This document shows positions 33,690 through 44,792 of a DNA stretch of 64,000 nt, one piece after another. The translations under genes and the position numbers were made by a program. A model generated the notes under the pieces. The model was not told where the DNA came from. It worked only from the letters and a program-made list of their open reading frames with translations, and made no database searches. This stretch comes from Allodiplogaster sudhausi. Its lineage: Eukaryota > Nematoda > Chromadorea > Rhabditida > Diplogasteridae. The DNA lies in assembly GCA_945643635.1 (NCBI GenBank), contig CALZFC010000059.1:2128501-2192500 (forward strand), read 5' to 3'. Position 1 is the first letter of the stretch. Every line of letters begins with the position of its first letter.

Positions 33690-34862
33690 CTCTCGCTCTC
33701 TCTCGCTCTCTCTCGCCTCCTCTCTCTCTCTATTTGAACGGGTGAAATTTTTTCCAGGTTACCTCTGCAACTCCAACTGGAATTGACCTTCTAATAAACA
33801 ACGCCGGCATCCGCAACAAGAATTCTCTCATCGGCGACGAAATTAATCGATCATCGGTAAACTTTTTGAAAATTAGATTAAAAATAAATAAGACATTTGC
33901 TGAATGTTAGTAATTTAACTGATAAATTTTCATTCATAATTGCAGCTGAATCAGCAATTAGAAGTCAACTGCACGTCGGTGTTCATTTTGACTCAGGTAA
34001 GGAGGGTATATTTACATATGTATTAAGATAGTGAGATAGAGAAAAAGGGGAAAGCAAGAAGAGAGAGAGAGTAACAGAAAGGGTGGAAGAAGAGAAGAAT
34101 AAGAAGAATGTTTTGAGAGGCTTCTTCCTCTCCTCCGACTCGGCGCCTCCACTCATGGCTCTGCGTGGGTAGTGAACATTGGCAGTATTGCTGGCTCAGT
34201 CGAAAATGCCGCCGCCCAGCACTTCCCGGGGCTTCTACCCTACGCCATGAGCAAGGTCATCTAAACTACTGATGTGCATATAAGCTCTTTTGCTTCGTTA
34301 ATTTATTGGAAATGGTAATAAGGTTATTATGTTCTATAATGGATTACATATGTAGCTTATTATTGCACTTTGATTACTTCGTGAGAAAGAACGTTTGACA
34401 AGAGTACAACGGATGAACACTTTTTTCGCACTTATGTGAAAAGAAGGAAATCATCGGTTCTAATCAGACCAACAAAAGTTTTCTCGTCCTTCTCATCCGG
34501 GTAAAACTTAGTTAGAAATGTCATATTCCAGTCGGTTCTCATCCGGAACAAACCATGAAATGATATTTCTCGTTTGGCTCTCATGCGGAATATACATTCT
34601 CATCTGAACGAATCATATCACGGTAGGTTCTCATCTGCTGTGTTCTCATTGCGGTCGGTTCTCATTAAACCAGCACAAGTTCGCATCCGGCGGTTCTTAA
34701 ACGATCTATCGTTAGTTCATTTCCTCAGGCCGCACAGTTATTATTATTATTATTATTCAGATTGACGAGTCCGTGAAGGCAGTGGTCGAATCGCTTCAGA
34801 AGCTCGGCAAGGATCACAACGGCGGCTATTTCGACTATGATCTCTAGCAGATCCCATTTTAA
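33008..34862 (+). pseudogene. SDR-B: broken short-chain dehydrogenase
   Basis: Exon 1 33008-33130 is intact (MKTVLVTGANRGIGLGLVRE). Exon 2 33282-33361 has 80 bases instead of 87: seven bases are missing after AATGACGA, so the frame shifts. Exons 3 (33758-33856, NNAG), 4 (33946-33996) and 5 (34118-34255, NIGS and YAMSK) are open. Exon 6, which codes the AALNMFSR segment in other copies, is absent; the interval is filled by degenerate CGGTTCTCATCCG repeats. The last exon 34761-34847 ends early at TAG where others have AAG. Three independent lesions show a pseudogene. Confidence 0.85.
34440..34690 (+). repeat. degenerate CGGTTCTCATCCGG repeats
   Basis: About seven loose copies of (T/C)GGTTCTCATCCGG or variants (GGTTCTAATC, GGCTCTCATGCGG, GGTTCTCATCTG, GGTTCTCATTAAA) at spacings of 25-55 bases, in the place where exon 6 of SDR-B should be. 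Related words occur near 42,585. Confidence 0.5.
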
Positions 34863-35970
34863 AGAAGATGCAGAATTGACTTTGGTATTAAGTCACTTTA
34901 AAGTTTACGAAACTTTTTTCTTAATAATTGTATTCTCATCATTTTTAATAATTAAATTCTCATCTTACGGAAAAATTACGAATACATGTGATCTTCGTAA
35001 TAGAAATTTCTGTGATGCGGCAATGCTTTATTCCATGTAGAATGCCTCGTATAAAGCTGTATTGAGCTTATGTATATTTAGTCTCTTATTTGGTGAGATA
35101 TGAAATCTATTTCTCTTGCATTACTACTTACAGAACAAGTTGTCAAGGACTGCAAATAAGTTGTCTACAGCTGTAGGGGGATTGTACATTTGACCCTTTC
35201 TCTGCCACAACTCACACATTCTATATACTAAATGAAAGATGAGGAATGGCACGCAGGCCATTTCATTGTCATTGAGTTAGGATTTTGTGTGCGGTGGTCA
35301 TTTGGGAATGTTGGCTTTGGCCCTGTGGGGCTGCTTCTCTCTTGCTCCGCGATGAAAGTCATCTTCAGCAAGGATACAGGAAGCGATTGGTTGGGGATTT
35401 TTGTGGCTCTTGCACTTATTTATATGTATCTTCACTTCGTTGTATTCGTCGCCGATTCTCTTTGTTTCTCTCTTTTTAACTTGCTTTATAAACTTGTTAA
35501 TCCTATTTTGTCATCTTCCACATCTCATTCTTACCACGAACTTGGCCATCCTAACCTACACAGCAGTTTCCGACAGTAGTTGATGCTTTAGCTCGGAATT
35601 CGCTATCAAATCTATAACGTCAACACAATTAACGCTAAAACATTCAGAAGAACAGTCAGCTGGAGCTAGTTTTAATTTGTGGATGATTACTGATAATTGT
35701 ATATTGCGATTTCTTTTATATCTCTTTTTCGCATGTGTTTGAACGACGATATAATGCCGCAACAAATTTTGTGGCGGAAATATTTATCAATACTGGGAGA
35801 TTAAAGCGAACTTCTTGTTGATGTCACTTATATTAAAGGATACTTCTTTCACACGTTTCTTCATGATGACGAAAGAGCAAAGTCACGGCAACGGTTCGTT
35901 CACAATTGATGCAAACTAAAATATAATATATGTATTAAATATTATATTGCATAAGTAATAGTGACTTTCT
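34863..35970. other. intergenic; no gene seen
   Basis: 3' flank of SDR-B, including TTCTGTGATGCGGCAATGC shared with other SDR 3' flanks (34,999 onward), then unassigned sequence. The open frame at 35,232-35,579 (plus) is hydrophobic in parts but shows no splice or family signal. Confidence 0.4.
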
Positions 35971-36021
35971 ATGACTTTAAATAACTAATTGCGAATGGTG
36001 ATAATAATTTCACTAATATAT

Positions 36022-36519
36022 TTATTTTCTAGTGGAAATGTCGGTCCAAAACGGCCATAAAAACCAAAAAAACTCAATCTTCCCCCTTTTTGCCCGACAC
36101 AACGCAAAAAGACGAGAGACGCGATTAATATGGTCAGGAAAATTGAAACAGAATAATGCTGAGTATCCTGTTGTTTTAAATATGCGCCAACATGCCTCAT
36201 GTGCGCCCATCAGAGCGTTTCTCTGCGGCCTGCAGCACAAGCGGTTACCGACGCAGTGTCCTTCCGGGCAACTTCCACCCATGCAAGCTGAACAAAAATG
36301 GAAGGCACAATGCGATTACTATTCGAAAAATACACCTTTTAGACAACTAAAAAATTTTTTACACTGCCATTATGTATATCGTTAGACGCTCCGCTAACGT
36401 CTGGTTTTCACGGAACCCGCAGGGCAGCTGACGTCACGTGCGAAGCGATATTCGGCGTCGCCAAGGTCGATGAGCGCAATGGCCAGGAGAAGGACGGCAA
36501 CCATCGAACCGGTGGACAT
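36022..36519 (-). CDS. small secreted CC-domain-like protein (a)
   Basis: Exon 1 36519-36399 codes a signal peptide (MSTGSMVAVLLLAIALIDLG, then DA) followed by EYRFARDVSCPAGSVKTR. The donor is GAC|GTTAGC, weaker than GTAAGC in the mirror copy. Exon 2 starts at 36287 after TTGTTCAG and reads CMGGSCPEGHCVGNRLCC, then RPQRNA. It stays open to 36,022, which would add an unusual tail after the CC; in the mirror gene a frame change stops it soon after. A TATATAAG box lies about 60 bases upstream. Likely secreted; function unknown. The true 3' end is uncertain. Confidence 0.6.
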
Positions 36520-37139
36520 ATTCAGAAAGTGAGTCGATGTGATTCAGAGAAGCTATTTCTCTACACCATCGGATTCCTCTTATATACCGCTCTAGAACTG
36601 AACCGAGGACGGAAAGGAGATTCATACAAAAAAATTACAGCCTTACCAATTGCGACAGCCTCGCTGTTTACTGGCAGCTGTAAAATCAGATTTCAATTTT
36701 AATTACAGAAAAAATTTAAAATGGTCGTTTCTCGTCGATTATCTCCATCAGGATCAATAATTTCCACCATTTACAGAGAATATTTTTCGCGAGGAATATC
36801 AAATGCAGTATTACATCAGCCGTTAGCTCGGTCATACTTTTTCCACGCGACAGACAGATAGATAAAGCGAAATAGAGAGGGAGAAGGAAACGAGAGAAAC
36901 CCTCAGTTGGCCTCTTTGATTCAGATGAGTCAATAAACACATTTCTAGAATGTTAAAAAGCAAAACAAATTGTCATTCATAACAACTATTTGATTCTGCA
37001 GCTGCAGGATAGCAGTGAAGCAGCTGCTCATATTCGTCTGCAACTCTTTCCCGTCCTGTTCGAGCGGTATATAAGAGAAATCCGACGGTGTACAGACATC
37101 GCATCTTTGAAGCTCATTTCAACTCCGCACTTGTTGAAT

Positions 37140-37470
37140 ATGTCCACCGGTTCAATGGTCGCCGTCCTTCTCCTGGCCTTTGCGCTCATCGACCTTGGCA
37201 ACGCTGAATATCGTTTTGCCCGTGACGTCAGCTGCCCTGCGGGTTCCGTGAAAACCAGACGTAAGCGGAGCCTCTAACGATATATATGGAAGTTTAAAGA
37301 AATTTTTGAATTGCCTACAATGGTTTTTTTTCGAACACGAACTGTATGGAGCTTCCCTTTTTTGTTCAGCTTGCATGGGTGGAAGTTGCCCGGAAGGACA
37401 CTGCGTCGGTAACCGCTTGTGCTGCAGACCGCAGAGAAACGCTCCGATTGGAGCACATGTGCATATTTAA
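37140..37470 (+). CDS. small secreted CC-domain-like protein (b)
   Basis: Exons 37140-37260 and 37370-37470 join at phase 1 (GAC|GTAAGC, TTCAG|CT) into 73 residues. A signal peptide (MVAVLLLAFALIDLGNA) is followed by EYRFARDVSCPAG and PCMGGSCPEGHC, then LCC and a short tail APIGAHVHI. Five cysteines after VSC form C-x4-C-x4-C-x5-CC with the leading CP. A TATA box (GGTATATAAGAG) is at about 37,068. Compared with (a) and (c) the tail is shortened by a small deletion. Secreted, role unknown. Confidence 0.75.
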
Positions 37471-37660
37471 AACAATAGGATACTCAACAGTAATCTATTT
37501 TAATTTTCTTGACCACAGTCGCGTCTCTCGCCTTTTTGATTTGTGTCAGAATTCAAGATTGAGTTTTTGACTAGTTTTGGACCGACACTTCCATTCAAAA
37601 AAGCAAATACATTGCTGAAAATATTATTGACGTTCGCAATTGGTTAACAAAAGACAAATA

Positions 37661-39666
37661 GCACTATTACTTGTGAAAATATAATATTTTTATATTTCAG
37701 TTTGCCTCAGTTGTGAATGCACCGTTGCCGTGACTTTGCTTATCGTCATCATGACGAACAGCGTGAAAGAAGTCTGCTGCCGCATTCTTTTTATAGAAGT
37801 GACATCAACAACTTCGCTTCTGAAAACGATCGCTTTAATTTCATTGTTTTGATAAATATTTCCGATATTAACGGCACTGCCTCGACTTTCAAACACATAC
37901 CAAAATGCGATATAAAAAGCATGTATTGCATACATTTATCAGTTATCATCCAATAATATAAATGGTCTCTTGAAGAGTGCTCTTCTGTATCTTTTGGCTT
38001 TTTCTGCAGAAGATTGCTGTCTTTGGCAATTTATTCTGCAAGTGCTACTGAAAGTGAAATTATTGTTTATTTTCAGGCGGTAAAGAGGGACGACTTTCAG
38101 ACTGATCATGATTATAGTTACTCAGAACGAACATGTCAATGTTGTGAGCGCCTGTATATCTCAGATTTCTGCGCTAACTTTTAATACAACTGTAACATTA
38201 TGCGCATTAGGATCTGATTGCCGTCAAAGACGACCGACTAAAAATTCTTCAATTGTACTGTGTTTGTCATGAAGGACTCCGACTTCTTCTCTGTCTTCCG
38301 GGTGTGAATGAAGCTGGGAACTCGCGTAATAACGCTTATATGGAACAGCTATCTTGACAACTACAACCAAATATGGAGAGGAAACAGGAAGAGGGACCGC
38401 TCACTATGAGCGACGCCTGGCCGACTAACTTATAAAGCCAGAAAAATACAACGTATGTAAGCCACAGAGTGCTTACTTGGAATAACAAGCGGGATGATCT
38501 GAAGGGCATCCGGATTCAATGCAAGGAAATTCATAGTGAGTCATCATTACAGGTTCTCCTGTTCCTCGGTCTTTCTGTTGTCTTCCTCGAGTCATGTTCA
38601 AGATAGAGAACGATCAATGTTGTCGTCCATGCAATTTCAAAGTTGCACGGGATAGCTACTACATATCTCTCTCGCTCTATCTTTCTCTCTTCCCTCTTCC
38701 CTCTCTATCTCGCTGTCTCTATCTCAATCTGTATCTCAGTATATCTCTCTCTCTCTCTATGACTCTTTGTCTTTCTTAGCCAAATCCACTTCAGCTTACG
38801 CTAGATGTTTGAGAGATAATCTTCCGCTATTCTGCGCTCTTCTGGTCCCTCTTATTTCTGTTGTATTCTTCCAGTGCACTTCTGATAAGAGAAAAATCGA
38901 TGTTGGCATCAACGCTTTACGAAAGGTGCACGGGATTTTTCAAGGGTACCTCTTTCGCTCTCATAAGCTTTTAATTTATCATAATTTTTTATAAAGGTTA
39001 ATTTTTTTATAGTCCATATGTAACTATTATTCTGAGTAACTATTGAATATTCAACCAACTTTGTTATCCCTTGCATTCAGACACTCTGTTAATATGGTGG
39101 AATTGTCTTGACGCGAAACTCAGCCACTGCCCAAACTGCATTTCGCTACTATACTTCAAGGCTACCAAAAAGTAGAGCCAGCACTCGAGAGATTCAGGTA
39201 GGCAACGACGGTTATCTGTTTGTGTAGAGCCGTGCAAAACATTTGGACAATTACATTCGTCCATCGTGCAATAAAGTATGCAATTATATACTCGCATCGT
39301 GCACATATTGTTTACTGGTTTAACGAGAGCAATTTCTCTCGCTCCCTCTCTCTTTCTCTCTCAGTCTTTCTCCTGCCCTCTCGTTCTTTTAATCACACTC
39401 TCTCATTGCTTGTAAAAGCGCTCACCGATATAAGAATAAAGCCTTGCATTCCTTTTCCTACTGAATTGGTTGCGATTCGCTTATAAAACGTTTTGCTTCA
39501 ATATGCACAACACTCAAACTGCTCTAGCTATTCATCTCATTTTTGAGAAGTTCTTGCCTCTTTTTTTAAATGAAAAATAAACTACTTAACAACACATTTT
39601 ACGTGCCAAAAAACTACCTCACGGTCAGAATTATTGTCATTAATCCTGCCTTTTTCTGTAAGGATA
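37661..39666. repeat. upstream region of SDR-D with an SDR fragment
   Basis: Second copy of the 28.3-30.1 kb pyrimidine-rich region (matches listed there). It also holds an isolated SDR exon 2 piece (separate entry). No other gene seen. Confidence 0.5.
38211..38255 (+). pseudogene. SDR fragment: part of exon 2
   Basis: After GCGCATTAG the sequence reads DLIAVKDDRLKILQL, matching the start of exon 2 of SDR-A, then homology ends. No other exon nearby. Confidence 0.75.
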
Positions 39667-40098
39667 ATGCACACGATTCTTGTGACTGGCGCGAATCGCG
39701 GCCTCGGCCTCGGCCTCGTTCGCGAGCTGCTCGCTCTCAAGGAAGTCACGCGCGTCTACGCCACGACGCGATGCATCGAGAAGTCGACGGTCACTATAGT
39801 CTTTTTTTTCTCAAAGAAAATATCGGCTTTCCATAATGGAGTTAAGCGTTGGTTTATTTTTTAAATTCACTTTAGAATCTTTAGAATCTTACTGCCATCA
39901 ACGACGACCGACTAAGAATTCTCGAATTGGACGTCATCAACGATGAGGCAATTAAGAAGGCTGTGGAAAGAGTAAGTAGAAAGTTTGGAATTCTAGAAAA
40001 GAGATAAAAAAAGTCCTGTGCACGAGCTTCTCTTAACCCCAAGTAAGCTCTTTCACTTTCACTTTTTTCTCGCTATCTTTCGCTCACTCTCCTTCTCT

Positions 40099-40134
<36 letters not shown>

Positions 40135-41666
40135 ATCTCCCGCTATCTCAAGGTGAGCGGTTGACTTTATTCCAGATCGCTACTGAAACACCAACGGGCA
40201 TTGACCTTCTAATAAACAACGCAGGCATCCTCAACATGTATTCTCTCACTGGCGACGAAATTAACCGATTAAGGGTAAAATGTTTGAAAACGAGATGAAA
40301 AATAATGCATTAGATAAATAAGAGTATTCTTATTGTTAGTATACAGGCTGATATATTTTCCACAATAATTGCAGCTGAATCAGCAATTTGAAGTCAACTG
40401 TACGTCAGTGTTCATTCTGACTCAGGTAAGGAGTACATACATACATATACACATGTTTCTATATGTATGGAGACCGGAAGAGAAACATAAATTGAAGAGA
40501 AATAAATTGAGTGAGAAAGCAATGTAGAGAGTATGAGTGTTAGTGGCCGTCTGTAATTTGACAAGATCATATGATTGAGCTAACGAGTGACTGAAGAAGA
40601 AAGAGAGAGAGAAGAAGTGTAAGGAAGAAGAAAATAAGAAGACCATCTTGAGACGCTGCTTCCTCTCCTCCGCCTCGGCGCCTCCACTCATGGCTGTGCG
40701 TGGGTGGTGAACATTGGCAGCGATGACGGCTCGGTTGAGAAGGCACTCGCCAGAGGCATCCCTCCACTGCTACCGTATGCCATGAGCAAGGTTCATACAT
40801 AATAATCAAGGCAGCAGCCTGTTGTATGTCTCTCCAGACACGGAGAGAGGTGTGCGTGTGGGTAGCCAAGGCTAGAGCACAGAGAGGTTCATTATACAGA
40901 GAGAATATAGAAATAGAACGATTGCGAGAGGTGATGGGGAAAAAAGTGACTAGTGAGTCCGCCGGTTATATTACGATACACTCAACACAACCCAGAACTC
41001 ACTTTTAAATTTGCCCCTTTATGCCTGACACAATGGCGAGAGAGCATGTGATTTAGAGAGACGCGGATAAAAAGATTATGGTTGATTTACAATAAGTAAA
41101 CTTATTAAACCTCATAAACCTATCTATTATTTACTTTTCTGAATTTTATATTCGCCTTAACCGAAATTCAATTAAAATTCAAATACTTAGTTCCCTTACT
41201 TAGGCCGCTCTCAACATGTTCTCACGAGTCGCGGCCGCAGTACTCGAGAAGGACAACATCAGCGTGATGACCTTGCATCCCGGCTGGGTGCAGACCGACA
41301 TGGGCAACGCGTGCGGCCCAGCACCCATGACGGTTTCTTTAGTTTCTTTTTTTGTGAAATGCTTTTTAGTTTTTAGTCACTACATTAAACAAGTTGTAGT
41401 GTGACCAATGATCTCAAAATATATTCTTTGCTAATGCGTACATCTTAGTGATGACAACCAAATTCAGTTGTTAAGACCTCATTATTTTTCATTATCATTA
41501 CGATGTGTGCTCACGCAGTGTTCTCATTGTCAACGGCGCTTATTGATTAATTGGTTATTTTCAGATTGACGAGTCCGTGAAGGCGATGGCCGCATCGCTG
41601 CAGAAGCTCGGCAAGGAACACAACGGCGGCTACTTCGACTATGATCTCAAGCAAATGCCATTTTAA
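39667..41666 (+). CDS. SDR-D: C-factor-like short-chain dehydrogenase, apparently intact
   Basis: Exons 39667-39789, 39885-39971, 40176-40274, 40375-40425, 40653-40790, 41204-41332, 41565-41666 make 242 residues with every phase at 0. ATG follows AGGATA. Motifs: TGANRGLGLG (residues 7-16), LELDVIND at the third strand, NNAG (84-87), NIGS (Ser143) and YAMSK (Tyr162, Lys166), then MHPGW-type LHPGWVQTDMG. The C-terminal exon ends GGYFDYDLKQMPF. Classical SDRs reduce carbonyls or oxidise alcohols with NAD(P)H in the cytosol; the closest animal relatives are C-factor-like proteins (family knowledge). The change of IAG to DDG after NIGS is unusual next to the catalytic Ser. Exon 1 donor is GTCACT and exon 5 acceptor is TTGAG, both weak. 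One of two usable copies in the cluster. Confidence 0.8.
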
Positions 41667-43568
41667 GCAAGACGCAAAAAAAGATAAATTTTCATTTTGG
41701 AAATTGGTCATCTTAATAAAATTTATTTATCGACAACTTGTTCAAAAATAATCGAATTCTTCTCTGAAATATCAACTGGATTTCCAAAAAAGTGCATTTG
41801 CATATTCCTTTCTGACCTTTCGTTAGAGAAACTTTTGTAATTCGGTAATGCTTTTTCCAAATAAAATTATTAAAGCATACCAATATTCTCTTTCTTTTTA
41901 ATTTTTACCTCTATTCACACTCTGAAAATAAATAAAAAGCCACGGAACACGGAAGTGCGCTGAAGACGAAATTGTGAACAAAAGGCGGAGAGTTTTGGGC
42001 GTAATGAGGTTCGTCGAACAGGCGCTGTTTGTCATGTACTTCGACCTCTCAAAACTGCTTAAACCGAGATGGCATTTGCGGTAGACAGAGATACGGCAGG
42101 GTGATCACATCGCACTCTTTCTCCAGCTGAACCAGTCCCTTATTTGCCACCTTCGGTGCAGACTCCTCGTAAACAGTACTTCGCCGCCACACTTTCACAC
42201 AAAATTTCCATTTTCGCTTTCTCATTGTTTTTCTGTGTGGAGCTACTTTTCGCTTGTGTCTATCTGAGTCTGGTCATCTTAACCTTTCTATATTTTCTCG
42301 CACTCACTCAATCCTTCTCGTTCTCCCTCTCTCCATCTTCTATATTTTGCTCTCTCTCTCCGTCTGTCTGTCTCCAGCGGGTGACATTAACTCCGACGTT
42401 GAAGACCAAAACAACAGTACAAGGGTGGTCCATGTGATCCATCGCAAAGATAAAACATGCTCTTTTGCTTCCTTAATTTATTGTAAATGACAATGAGGGT
42501 TTATTAGCTTATTTTTGTATCTTAAATTGCGTTCCATTACTTCGCCGAAAATACGGACAAGAACACCACAGAAATGAATTTTGGTCTGATGAGAACCGAC
42601 CGCAACAATTTTTCACAAAATTATTGATGTTTTTAACATTTAAATTTAGTCGCTTTAAAAGTTTCTTGGTCGACAAATTAAAAAAAAAATATTATTGAAT
42701 ACTTCTCTGAAAAATATTTCCATCAAATTTCGAAAAAAGTGCATATACAAAATTTGTTATAGTCCGTTGTGATCCTTTTTTATATTTATAATGTTTCTGC
42801 GATATGGCAATGCAGTGTTCCAGTTAAAGTGAGACTTATAAAGCAGCATTGAGTATGTAAATAATCTTTTTTGAGTTATTCATCTAGCCTTTTACTCTTA
42901 TTTGAAAAACATGAACAGTCAAGGAAGCGGAAAGAAAGATCGAGTAACGAAAAATTGAATGCAGCAGATATGATGAAACGGCAGTGTGATTACATCACAT
43001 TCTTTCCCCAACTCAAGCATTGGATCTTTGTCTCTTATTTGCCATCATCGGTTCATATTACTCGTAAAATTAAGTTCGTCACCAGATATTCGAACAAAAT
43101 TTCCTTTTCACTTCTTCATTGCTCTTTCTCTGTATTAGTAATTGAGCTTCTTTTCGCTAATGCTCGGCAAGGAACACAACGGCGGCTATTTCGACTATGA
43201 TCTCAAACAACTGCCATTTAAAATAAGATGCAGAACTAACTTTGAAAACACGCCACTTTGCTAATATTTACTTGTTTGACAAATTTAAAAAAAATTCTAA
43301 TCTTTCGTTATGAAGCTTCGTACATACAAGAAAATAAAGCGTTGAGGAGGTGTTTTGGCCATATTAAAGCGTTGAGAATGACGATTTTAGATGCTCCTCG
43401 GGCGACTTTTTGCAAAGCGTTGACCACTCAACACTTTCCTGTTTTGCAAAGCATTGACCGCAATGCGTTGCGGTGTTCGCTTTCCAAAAATATCTGCGAT
43501 CGGCCCCTCTCAATACTATCTCTATCATTCTCTCTCTCTCTCCCACTCTCTCTCTCTCACTCACTCTC

Positions 43569-43599
<31 letters not shown>

Positions 43600-43773
43600 T
43601 CATCGCTCTCTCACCCTTAACTCTCTCTCTCCCTTCATCGCTCTGTAATCCTTTTACTCTCTCTCTCCCTCTCTCTCTCTCTCTCGTTCTCTTTTCTCTC
43701 TCTCACAGGTAATTAGTGGGCAATTAGCTGCATTAGCTAACCTGATCCGTAGGATGATGGTGGCAAGGACGTT

Positions 43774-43810
<37 letters not shown>

Positions 43811-44792
43811 GAGAGGGAGAGAGAAAGATTGATAAAGGGGCGGTGGAGGGTGTAGGTGCTCCTAGCTGAGACGAAAGCATTAACCCAAAGCTTTCTTCAC
43901 TTTCGTACCCAACGATTTCAGACCAACGATTTCAAATGACCCTATTTCTATGGTCCAAACCCGCTAGGATCCGTTTCAACGATTCAAACCGTAGCCAGGA
44001 GCGTTGATCTTAACGTTTTCTTTTCTCTTGTGTGTAATTCGGCAATGCTTTATTCTAAATATAGTTACTCTTATGCAGAAGCATTGAGCATAAAAACATT
44101 CTCCTTTTTTTTTATTATTCATGGAACAACAGTCTTATTTGAAAAGAGATTAAAAGTCCGGGAATAAGGGAGATGGAAAGAGATATAGAAGCAAGAATGT
44201 GATGATGCGGCAGTGTGATCACTTCACACACTTTCTCCCGCTGAACCAGTGTCTTATTTGCCACCATCGGTTCATACTACTCGTAAAATTAAGTTCGTCA
44301 CCAGATATTCGCACAAAATGTCCTTTTCTCTTCTTCATTGCTCCTTCTCTCTGTATTCGTAATTCAGCTTCTTTTCGCTTGTATCTATCTAAGTTTTGCT
44401 TCCGATTCTCGGTTGACAGTCATCATCAATCTCTCATGTCTCCCAAGCCATTTCATACTGAAAAGAGTTCGGCGAAATGGTCGAGTAAAGAAGACACAAC
44501 AGTTCTTAAGATCAGTCAGCACCTCCGAGTGTGGCCCTTTTTCTCCCCGTAATAGGTGTACTTCAGAGAAAAGTTCACTTTCGAATAGTATTATTCTAAT
44601 TTATTGCATTACTAAACACAATTTATTAGGGAAAGAAGGAATTTCATTTCTTTCCTGGAACATACATAGTACATACATATAGTAATTGGAGAAATGCGTA
44701 AATGCAATGTAATGATGGCATATTTGCGTTTTCAACTTTGCTTGTTGAACATATCAAATACTCACTTCTAGCAAACAATCACCGTTTGAGCG
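41667..44792. repeat. remains of further SDR units: flanks and an exon 7 fragment
   Basis: The interval alternates upstream-like modules (GTGATCAC at 42,101; GTGATTAC at 42,986; GTGATCAC at 44,215) and 3'-flank-like blocks (GCGATATGGCAATGC near 42,797; TTCGGCAATGCTTTATTC near 44,038). This suggests at least two SDR units that lost their coding parts. CT and GA microsatellites fill 43,528-43,700 and 43,776-43,808. The upstream module before SDR-F ends ACCGTTTGAGCG. Confidence 0.55.
43161..43223 (+). pseudogene. SDR fragment: end of exon 7
   Basis: Reads LGKEHNGGYFDYDLKQLPF, then AAA replaces the stop through loss of one T. Upstream it joins directly to promoter-like sequence (TTGAGCTTCTTTTCGC), so the rest of the gene is deleted. 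Confidence 0.8.

Larger units (their letters stand above)
35975..37660. repeat. divergent inverted repeat containing CC genes (a) and (b)
   Basis: Arms about 35,975-36,640 and 37,040-37,660 are complementary through promoter, both exons and 3' flank (GTTTTGGACCGACA at 37,575 pairs with the block at 36,040). The genes point away from each other around an AT-rich spacer of about 400 bases. Confidence 0.75.

Noticed and set aside
35232..35579. 115-residue hydrophobic frame
   Set aside because: Parts look membrane-like, but it is intergenic, single-copy here and without splice or start context.
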